Source of the DNA: an uncultured Fimbriimonadales bacterium
GTDB taxonomy: Bacteria > Armatimonadota > Fimbriimonadia > Fimbriimonadales > GBS-DC
Assembly (NCBI GenBank): GCA_937934465.1
Contig: CALGZO010000099.1
Span: forward strand, 1-5,045
Direction: 5' to 3'
Length of the DNA: 5,045 bases
Part shown: in pieces, positions 1-4,714 of the stretch
Numbering within the stretch: position 1 is the stretch's first letter
Layout of the letters: every line of letters starts with the position of its first letter
Program-made: the position numbers and the translations under genes
The notes under the pieces: model-generated
What the model saw: the letters and a program-made list of their open reading frames with translations, nothing else
Database searches by the model: none
Told to the model about the DNA's origin: nothing

Positions 1-114
1 CCCCATTCGGGTTTCGGGCTGGGCTTCGAGCGGATGATGATGTACCTGACGGGTATGAAGAACATTCGCGATGTCATCCCGTTCCCGCGCACGCCGGGAA
101 ACGCAGAGTTTTGA
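1..114 (+). CDS. asnS: Asparaginyl-tRNA synthetase, C-terminal end (5' truncated)
   Basis: This is the last 37 codons of a gene that enters from the left edge in frame 1 and stops at TGA 112-114. The enzyme charges tRNA-Asn with asparagine in the cytoplasm. The visible peptide contains GLGFER, which is class II synthetase motif 3 and carries the ATP-binding arginine. It is followed by MMMYLTGMKNIRDVIPFPRTP and ends in NAEF. The GMxNIRDVIPFPRTP block and the short acidic-aromatic ending are characteristic of the AsnRS C-terminus. AspRS shares motif 3 but normally has IRDVIAFPK at this place, so AsnRS is preferred. The stop codon overlaps the ribosome binding site of the next gene, which suggests one transcript. 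The N-terminal anticodon-binding domain and motifs 1 and 2 lie outside the window. Confidence 0.93.
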   Translation, partial: PHSGFGLGFERMMMYLTGMKNIRDVIPFPRTPGNAEF

Positions 115-118
115 GGAG
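113..118 (+). promoter_or_regulatory. Ribosome binding site of the lipoprotein gene, overlapping the asnS stop
   Basis: GAGGAG lies 8 bases before ATG 127 and shares bases with the asnS TGA (112-114). Three ATG codons follow in a row (127, 130, 133). The spacing favours the first. The overlap points to translational coupling with asnS. Confidence 0.8.
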
Positions 119-126
119 CGTCCAAA

Positions 127-717
127 ATGATGATGAGACGGCGAGTAGCACTGATGACTCTCGGCGCGCTGTGCGTGCTGAGCTTGTTGGCATGTTCAGG
201 AGGCGGCGGGGGCGGCGGAACGACCACCTTCTCGCTGGCGGTGTCGGGCAGTCCTGTCGGCGCGCGGGTGTTCCTAAACGGGCAACAAGTGGCGAACCCA
301 CAGAGCATCGCACTGCCGCCCGGCACACACCGCATTCGCGTAGAGACCACCCTCAGCAACGGGCAGATTGTGGCGCAGGAGTTCACAGTCGTCGCAGGCG
401 CGGTGAGCGCGGTGCAATATGACTTGAGCCGCTACCGCATCGAGACCAACCCCGCCGTGATTGAGGTCTGGGCAGGCGAGTCGCTCACTGTCGCCGCCAG
501 CCTGCGCGATTTACAGACCAACACCATCGTTAGCGCCGACTTCGTGTGGTCGACGCGCCAGCCGAGCGTCGCGACGGCGCAGCGGCTCGGCAGCAACTCG
601 GCGCGGCTTACGGGCGTCAGCCGCGGGGCGACGCGCTTGGTGATTACCGAGACGCGGACGGGCATAGTCTTCGAAGTGCCCGTCTCGGTGTTAGACTTCC
701 CGCCGCCGCCGAATTAG
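127..717 (+). CDS. Lipoprotein with PEGA-like and bacterial Ig-like (BIG2-type) regions
   Basis: This is a 196-residue predicted lipoprotein of unknown function. Residues 1-22 form a type II signal peptide: MMMRRR, a hydrophobic core, then lipobox L-L-A-C with the lipidated cysteine at Cys23. A tether of seven glycines follows (25-31). Residues about 35-100 look like a PEGA-type beta module, with SPVGARVFLNGQQV and LPPGTHRIRV resembling the usual 'G-A-x-V-x-L-N-G ... L-xPG-x-H-x-I-x-V' pattern. Residues about 103-190 resemble a BIG2 Ig-like domain, with VIEVWAGESLTV, a VWST..PSVAT core strand and a LTGVSRGATRLVIT ending. The C-terminus is PPPPN. Such modules usually serve surface attachment or adhesion, so a cell-envelope structural or binding role is inferred. 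Ser after Cys23 would suit outer-membrane sorting if the organism has a Lol-like system. It follows asnS by 12 bases, which probably reflects shared transcription rather than shared function. Its TAG interlocks with the stop of the convergent kinase gene. Confidence 0.85.
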   Translation: MMMRRRVALMTLGALCVLSLLACSGGGGGGGTTTFSLAVSGSPVGARVFLNGQQVANPQSIALPPGTHRIRVETTLSNGQIVAQEFTVVAGAVSAVQYDLSRYRIETNPAVIEVWAGESLTVAASLRDLQTNTIVSADFVWSTRQPSVATAQRLGSNSARLTGVSRGATRLVITETRTGIVFEVPVSVLDFPPPPN

Positions 718-1913
718 GCAATCTGCTGCTCTCGTTGGGGCGGTGGGGCAGTCTGCGCGTCGGTCGCTGGCAGGAACACCGAGAAGCGCGAGCCGCTGCC
801 CAGCTCGCTCGCGACGCGGATTTCGCCCCCGTGTTCCTGCACAATCTGCTTGGCGATAGATAGCCCCAAGCCAGTGCCTTCGGCTTTGCGTGTGTAGAAC
901 GGCTCGAAAATCTGCTCCAGCGCGTCGGGGGGAATGCCCTCGCCTGTATCCTCCACATGCACCCACACGCCTTTGGGTTCCTCGCACGGTTCGCTGATAA
1001 CGCGCACTATGCCGCCGCTCGGCGTCGCTTGCTGCGCATTAATCAACAAGTTCGTGAACACATGTTGCAATCGCGCCGTGTTGCCCCACACGGGCGGTAG
1101 GTCGGGCGATAGATGCTTCTCCAGCGTGATTCCGTGTCGCAACAGGAGATGCTCTGTGAAGATGAACGAGTCGCGCAGCACCTGATTGATGTCCACGAGG
1201 CTCCGCGCATCGGGCTTAGAGGCGCGTGCGAAGCGCAGCAAACTGCTCACGATGTCGCGCGAGCGGTGCGCGCCTGTGACCAGGTTCTCCAACGCTTGCT
1301 GCACGCGCTCATACTCGGCGTCGCTCCAGTTGTCGGGGCGGTGGGTTTGCAGCTTCTCGGCGACCAGTTGCGCGAAGCCGACGACGGCAGTGAGTGGGTT
1401 GTTCAACTCGTGCGCCACGCCTGCCGCCAACGCGCCAATCGCCGACATCTTCTCTTGCTGTATCAAGGCTTCCGACTTCTGACGCAGCTCTTCGTAGGCG
1501 CGTTGCAACTGCTCGAACAGTTCGCGGTTGTGCTTGCGCAGGTTGCGTCGCTCAATCGCGCGGGCGACCACTGTGTTCAGCACGCCGATATCATCTAACG
1601 GCTTGAGCAGATACTCGAAGATGTTGCCTGCCTTGAACGCCTGCAGCGCGTTCTCCAGCGAGCCGTGCCCCGTCAGCACGATAATCTCCGCTTCGGGCAG
1701 ATGCTCGCGCGCGGCGGCAATCACGGCAAGCCCGTCTTTGCGAGGCATGCGCATATCCGTCAAAATCACGGCGTACTCGTGAGCGCGGATTTTCTCGATG
1801 GCGTCCGCGCCGTCGACGGCAGTATCCAGCACATAGCCGTCGACGCGCAACTGCCGAGTGTAGATATAGCGCAAATCCTCCTCGTCATCCACGATAAGCA
1901 CACGCTCTGACAT
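714..1913 (-). CDS. Receiver domain-histidine kinase fusion (soluble REC-HisKA-HATPase)
   Basis: This is a 399-residue two-component signalling protein with no membrane segment or signal peptide. The N-terminal receiver domain (about 4-120) has acidic residues D9/D10, phosphoacceptor D53 (in LTDMRMP), T81 and K104 (in LLKPL), all the expected catalytic positions. A charged, coiled-coil-like linker (about 120-155) leads to the HisKA dimerisation domain with H168 in the H-box HELNNPL. The HATPase domain (about 240-383) has the N box (N288, N292), G1 box D322-T-G-E-G, F box F336-E-P-F and G2 box GTGLGLS (346-352), so ATP binding and autophosphorylation look intact. A proline-rich tail of about 17 residues ends the protein. 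The input is presumably phosphorylation of D53 by another kinase, and no partner regulator lies in the window. The start has only a weak GGGG about 11 bases upstream and no clear Shine-Dalgarno, but no other start fits the REC domain. It lies 42 bases after the Trm112-like gene, possibly in the nadA operon. Confidence 0.93.
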   Translation of the reverse strand: MSERVLIVDDEEDLRYIYTRQLRVDGYVLDTAVDGADAIEKIRAHEYAVILTDMRMPRKDGLAVIAAAREHLPEAEIIVLTGHGSLENALQAFKAGNIFEYLLKPLDDIGVLNTVVARAIERRNLRKHNRELFEQLQRAYEELRQKSEALIQQEKMSAIGALAAGVAHELNNPLTAVVGFAQLVAEKLQTHRPDNWSDAEYERVQQALENLVTGAHRSRDIVSSLLRFARASKPDARSLVDINQVLRDSFIFTEHLLLRHGITLEKHLSPDLPPVWGNTARLQHVFTNLLINAQQATPSGGIVRVISEPCEEPKGVWVHVEDTGEGIPPDALEQIFEPFYTRKAEGTGLGLSIAKQIVQEHGGEIRVASELGSGSRFSVFLPATDAQTAPPPQREQQIA

Positions 1914-1955
1914 ACCAAGTTCGCCCCAATCCGAATTATCGGTATGAAAAAGAGG

Positions 1956-2165
1956 TTAACTTAGGGGCGGAGGCGCGTCGTCGTTAGGAATCGAGTCTAA
2001 AGGCAGCGACTCCTCTTCCAGCAGCGTGGGGATGCCATCGCGGATGGGGTAGGCGCGGCGACACTGGGCGCAGACCAAGTAGTCGCCGCGCTGCTCCAAC
2101 GGCGGTCGCTCCTCGCAAGCGGGGCACGCCAGTATCGCGAGCAGTTCGGGGTTCAGCGCCGCCAT
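1956..2165 (-). CDS. Trm112-like (YcaR/UPF0434 family) zinc-ribbon protein
   Basis: This is a small 69-residue cytoplasmic protein. Near the N-terminus it has NPELLAILACPACE, then a second pair CAQC, then YPIRDGIPTLLEEES. The ACPxC...YPIRDGIPxLL pattern is typical of the Trm112/YcaR family. The four cysteines (C14, C17, C32, C35) form a complete zinc ribbon, whereas E. coli YcaR lacks the second pair. In eukaryotes and archaea Trm112 is an activating partner of methyltransferases that modify tRNA, rRNA and release factor. The bacterial role is less well defined, so the function here is inferred from the family. The ATG at 2163-2165 is chosen because it shares one base with the nadA stop (TAATG), has GGAG 8 bases upstream (2174-2177), and places the family motif at the N-terminus. 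An upstream in-frame start at 2300 would add 45 residues encoded opposite nadA codons and unlike the family. Confidence 0.88.
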   Translation of the reverse strand: MAALNPELLAILACPACEERPPLEQRGDYLVCAQCRRAYPIRDGIPTLLEEESLPLDSIPNDDAPPPLS

Positions 2166-3247
2166 TACACAATCTCCAGCATGCGGTCGATGGCTAATCG
2201 GGCGCGGCTGCGGATGGGTTCCTCCACGCGCACCTCGTACACCATGTCGCGCAGCGCACGGTAGAGCTTGGGCAGCGTGATGGTCTTCATATACTCGCAA
2301 ATCGCGTCCGCCTTGACGGGGATATACTCCTTCTGCGGCGCCTCTTTGCTCAGGCGGTGGAGCATACCGACCTCCGTCGCCACGAGGTGGATGGGCGTGC
2401 GCGACTCGCGCACATGGCGCACCATACCGCCCGTGCTATGCACGAAGGTGCGGTCGGCAGGTAGGTCGCCTGACGCTAAGGCGAACATGCACTGGCTCAC
2501 GCAGCCGCACTCGGGGTGCAGCAGCAGGTCGGCGTCGGGGTATCGCTGAAGCGCGTTCACGATGTCTTCCGCGCGGAACCCCGCATGCACATGGCACTCG
2601 CCGAGCCATAGGTGCACCTTGCGCCCTGTCATCCGCTGCACATACAGCCCCAGAAACATATCGGGTAAAAACAGTATCTCTTTGTCCTCAGGGATGGACT
2701 GCACGACTTTCACGGCGTTGCTGGAGGTGCAGCAGTAGTCGGCTTCGGCTTTCACATCGGCGTTGGTGTTCACATACGCCACCACGACGCCGTTGGGGTG
2801 GTTCGCTTTCCACTGGCGCACCTCGTCGGCGGTCACAGTCGCCGCGAGCGAGCAGCCCGCTTCAGGGTCGGGTATCAGCACAGTGCGGTCGGGGCAGAGA
2901 ATCGCCGCCGTCTCCGCCATAAAATGCACGCCACAGAACACTATCACGGGCGCGTCGGTCTGCGCCGCCTGCTGCGAGAGCTGAAGCGAATCGCCCACAA
3001 AGTCCGCCAAGTCCTGAATGATGGGCAGCTGATAGTTATGCGCGAGGATGACCGCGTGGCGCTCCTTGCGCAGTTGGTTCACGCGCTCGATAAGCTCCTG
3101 CTCAGTCAGCGAGGGGATTTCGCTGTCCTGCTCGATGGCGGCTTGGGCAGCCGTGTGGCGCACGGACGGGCGCGTCTTAGAACGCGGCATAATCGTCGGC
3201 AGTTCCACCTGCAGGTTCAAATCTGCTGGCAAAGTCGGGTTCTTCAT
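2165..3247 (-). CDS. nadA: Quinolinate synthase (NadA)
   Basis: NadA condenses iminoaspartate with dihydroxyacetone phosphate to make quinolinate in de novo NAD synthesis, using an oxygen-sensitive [4Fe-4S] cluster. The 360-residue protein carries the family landmarks: AHNYQ (69-73), GDSLQLSQQAA (85-95), GVHFMAETAAIL (106-117), AGCSL (130-134), YVNTNADVKAEADYCCTSSNA, GECHVHAG (216-223), HPECGC, HSTGGM, TEVGMLHRL and a CEYMK block near the end. By comparison with E. coli and Thermotoga enzymes the cluster ligands should be C132, C218 and C317. The start at 3247 is chosen because AGGAG lies 9 bases upstream. An earlier in-frame ATG at 3307 would begin inside the leader hairpin and add 20 residues that do not look like NadA. 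Even so, about 45 poorly conserved residues precede the SLTEQELIERV region. The partner nadB is not in the window. The Trm112-like gene follows with a TAATG overlap. Confidence 0.96.
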   Translation of the reverse strand: MKNPTLPADLNLQVELPTIMPRSKTRPSVRHTAAQAAIEQDSEIPSLTEQELIERVNQLRKERHAVILAHNYQLPIIQDLADFVGDSLQLSQQAAQTDAPVIVFCGVHFMAETAAILCPDRTVLIPDPEAGCSLAATVTADEVRQWKANHPNGVVVAYVNTNADVKAEADYCCTSSNAVKVVQSIPEDKEILFLPDMFLGLYVQRMTGRKVHLWLGECHVHAGFRAEDIVNALQRYPDADLLLHPECGCVSQCMFALASGDLPADRTFVHSTGGMVRHVRESRTPIHLVATEVGMLHRLSKEAPQKEYIPVKADAICEYMKTITLPKLYRALRDMVYEVRVEEPIRSRARLAIDRMLEIV

Positions 3248-3256
3248 GGCTTTACA

Positions 3257-3263
3257 CTCCTGC
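3257..3263 (-). promoter_or_regulatory. nadA ribosome binding site
   Basis: Read on the minus strand, GCAGGAG ends 9 bases before ATG 3247. It decides the nadA start in favour of this ATG over the in-frame one at 3307. It begins only four bases after the leader stem-loop ends, so folding of the leader could affect ribosome access. Confidence 0.75.
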
Positions 3264-3267
3264 CGTT

Positions 3268-3310
3268 GCGATGAACAGCGGGGGTCGCCCGCGGGGATGT
3301 TGTCCATCGC
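3268..3310 (-). promoter_or_regulatory. Structured nadA leader: stem, one-sided 8-nt bulge, hairpin (NAD+-I riboswitch-like candidate)
   Basis: On the minus-strand RNA, GCGAUGGACA (3310-3301) pairs over ten positions with UGUUCAUCGC (3277-3268), with one G-U pair. Between them are an unpaired ACAUCCCC (3300-3293) on the 5' side only, and a hairpin GCGGG-CGACC-CCCGC (3292-3278). The second arm runs straight from hairpin into stem with no unpaired base. This topology, and the bulge sequence, resemble one domain of the NAD+-I (nadA motif) riboswitch. As I recall it, that domain has an A-U-closed P1, an ACAACCCC bulge on the 5' side, then P2. That class was described upstream of nadA in Acidobacteria and usually has two such domains. 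Only one is seen here, and P2 is shorter and lacks the internal-loop bases I remember. The pairing is seen directly. The riboswitch identity is inference. Confidence 0.45.
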
Positions 3311-3326
3311 GATATGTGGCGACCTA

Positions 3327-3332
3327 ATTATA
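3327..3332 (-). promoter_or_regulatory. nadA: Predicted -10 element of the nadA promoter
   Basis: A perfect TATAAT, read on the minus strand, would place the transcript start near 3320. The folded leader would then begin about 11 nt into the RNA, and the leader to ATG 3247 would be about 73 nt long. No good -35 is visible: the hexamers 17-18 bases upstream are AGCAAA and TAGCAA. The call rests on the -10 and its position between the upstream gene's hairpin and nadA. Confidence 0.55.
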
Positions 3333-3363
3333 CCCGATGGAGCTGCTATTTTGCTACTCCCCT

Positions 3364-3395
3364 GCGGTTCCCCCCACCGCGTAGGGAGGAACCGC
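3364..3395 (-). terminator. Hairpin after the oxidoreductase gene, possible terminator without U-tract
   Basis: GCGGTTCC and GGAACCGC form an 8-bp stem, extended on the minus-strand RNA by a U-G pair and three further G-C pairs to 12 bp around an 8-nt loop. On the plus strand the same position is an A-C mismatch, so the fold favours transcription from the oxidoreductase gene, whose stop is 27 bases upstream. The minus strand has no T-run after the stem (AGGGGAG follows). The plus strand has TTTT, but no plus-strand gene ends here. Confidence 0.45.
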
Positions 3396-3421
3396 TTTTG
3401 GGGCAGTTTCAGTCGTCTCGG

Positions 3422-4585
3422 CTACTCTGGCACGGCTACCCAGCGTCGCTCGTTGGCGGAGATTTCCACCGCTTCCAGCACTGCTTGGCACTTCAGCCCA
3501 TCGTAGAAGTTCGGCGTGGGCAGCTCGTCCTTGCTGATTGCCTCCAGCGCGTCGCGCACTAAGTGTGTGAAGGTATGCTCGTAGCCGATGATATGTCCTG
3601 CGGGCCACCACGCGCTGATGTAGGGGTGCGCGCCCTCAGTGACTTGTATGGTGCGGAAGCCGCGCATGCCAGGCGGATCGGTCTCCAAGTAGAGTTCGAG
3701 CTCGTTCATCCGCTCCAGATTGAACACGAGGCTTCCTTTGGCGCCGTTGATTTCGAAGCGGTTGTAGTTCTTGCGTCCCAGCGCGAAGCGCGTGGCTTCG
3801 AAAGTGCCGATGGCGCCGTTTTCGAATCGCGCGAGGAACATCGCTGCGTCGTCGACGGTCACCTCGCCCATCTCCGTGCTGGCTTGCCCGCCGAGGCGGT
3901 CGTCCACCTCCGCTTGCAACGGACGCTGCTTGATGAAGGTGTGCATCATGCCGCACACCTCGCTAATCTCGCCCACCAGCCAGCGTGCGAGGTCGATGAT
4001 GTGCGCGTTCAGGTCGCCATGCACGCCTGAGCCAGCGATGTCTTTCTGCAGACGCCATACCAGCGGGAAGTTCGGGTCAACAATCCAGTCTTGCAGGTAG
4101 GTTCCGCGAAAGTGGTAGATTTCGCCGATTACACCCTCGCTGATGAGTTGCTTCGCGTAGGAGACGGCAGGGGCTTTGCGGTAGTTGAAGAAGACGCCAT
4201 GCTTGACTTTGTGCTGTTCGACGGCTTGCACCATCGCGCGGGCTTCGGCGAGGTTGTTCGCGAGCGGCTTCTCGCACAGCACCATCTTGCCGTGCTTGGC
4301 GGCTTCGATGGAGATGGGCGCGTGCAGGTTGCCCGGCGTGGAGACATCGACGATATCGATGTCCTCGCGGGCGACCACCTGCTGCCAGTCGGTGGCGTAC
4401 TCTTCGAAGCCGTACTTCTCGGCGGCGGCGCGCACGCGCTCCTCGTGGCGACCGCAAATTACTTTCAGCACGGGTTCGTACTCCAGCTCTGGGAAGAAGT
4501 AGCGCACTTGCCGATAGGCGTTGCTGTGCGCTTTGCCCATGAACTGATAGCCAATCAGCGCGACATTGAGTTTTCGTTTTGGCAT
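3422..4585 (-). CDS. Gfo/Idh/MocA-family NAD(P)-dependent oxidoreductase
   Basis: This 387-residue cytoplasmic dehydrogenase belongs to the glucose-fructose oxidoreductase/inositol dehydrogenase/MocA family, which oxidises or reduces hydroxyls of sugars, cyclitols and related compounds. The N-terminal Rossmann fold (about 5-125) starts with LNVALIGYQFMGKAHSNAY. Its nucleotide loop is G12-Y-Q-F-M-G17, with Gln in place of the usual second glycine. STPGNLHAP (82-90) and the EKPLA motif with Lys106 (105-109) follow. The C-terminal alpha/beta domain (about 130-380) contains GVHGDLNAHIIDLARWLVG, where D191 and H195 match the usual catalytic D-x3-H pair. It also has FENGAIGTFEATRFA and GAKGSLVF, typical of the beta-sheet domain. 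The length is normal for the family. The substrate cannot be read from the sequence. The start is certain because TAAGGAGGTG lies just upstream. It is separated from nadA by a hairpin and a promoter, so it is probably transcribed on its own. Confidence 0.93.
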   Translation of the reverse strand: MPKRKLNVALIGYQFMGKAHSNAYRQVRYFFPELEYEPVLKVICGRHEERVRAAAEKYGFEEYATDWQQVVAREDIDIVDVSTPGNLHAPISIEAAKHGKMVLCEKPLANNLAEARAMVQAVEQHKVKHGVFFNYRKAPAVSYAKQLISEGVIGEIYHFRGTYLQDWIVDPNFPLVWRLQKDIAGSGVHGDLNAHIIDLARWLVGEISEVCGMMHTFIKQRPLQAEVDDRLGGQASTEMGEVTVDDAAMFLARFENGAIGTFEATRFALGRKNYNRFEINGAKGSLVFNLERMNELELYLETDPPGMRGFRTIQVTEGAHPYISAWWPAGHIIGYEHTFTHLVRDALEAISKDELPTPNFYDGLKCQAVLEAVEISANERRWVAVPE

Positions 4586-4590
4586 AATAG

Positions 4591-4600
4591 CACCTCCTTA
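4591..4600 (-). promoter_or_regulatory. Near-perfect Shine-Dalgarno of the oxidoreductase gene
   Basis: TAAGGAGGTG is fully complementary to the 16S rRNA anti-Shine-Dalgarno core and lies 5 bases before ATG 4585 (7 from AGGAGG). It fixes the start. The tandem repeat array begins two bases further upstream, so no promoter fits between the array and the gene. Confidence 0.9.
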
Positions 4601-4602
4601 AT

Positions 4603-4714
4603 GTGGCTTGGACTTCAGTCCAAGCACAGGCGCGACAACATTCTTGTCCAAGCGCAGGTGCGACGACATTCGTGTCGTCGCAGCAGCTGTTGGCGGGACG
4701 CCGACGCTACGAGT
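4603..4714. repeat. Rearranged first repeat unit with a 28-bp internal duplication
   Basis: This unit is 112 bp instead of about 82. After palindrome A it reads CAAGCACAGG, CGCGACAACATTCTTGTC, then returns to CAAGCGCAGG and completes a normal palindrome B (4660-4681). The extra block is a second copy of the A-to-B linker plus a half palindrome B, joined to the right arm of palindrome A at the shared TGTC. It also has two extra bases (GT) at its end and AGCAGC where other units have AGCATC. The edge unit next to the gene is thus the most divergent, as often seen at array ends. Confidence 0.8.

Noticed and set aside
1113..1598. Plus-strand open frame of 161 residues opposite the kinase
   Set aside because: It lies entirely antisense to a complete kinase with intact motifs. 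Long antisense frames are expected in GC-rich genes, and the peptide shows no domain.
1925..1962. Promoter for the kinase gene (GATAAT with TTAACC upstream)
   Set aside because: The hexamers are only 13 bases apart, too close for a sigma70-type promoter. The 42-base gap fits an operon equally well.
2166..2300. Upstream extension of the Trm112-like protein
   Set aside because: The 45 added residues overlap conserved nadA codons in another frame, and the family motif begins right after the ATG at 2163-2165.
2798..3274. Plus-strand open frame of 158 residues opposite nadA
   Set aside because: It mirrors conserved NadA codons, and its arginine- and leucine-rich composition is typical of shadow frames.
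3248..3307. Longer nadA form starting at ATG 3307
   Set aside because: The extra 20 residues do not resemble NadA, the ATG lies within the leader stem only about 13 nt from the predicted transcript start, and it has no Shine-Dalgarno. ATG 3247 has AGGAG at good spacing.
3563..4030. Plus-strand open frame of 155 residues opposite the oxidoreductase
   Set aside because: It is antisense to conserved Gfo/Idh/MocA coding sequence, and the peptide shows no recognisable motif.
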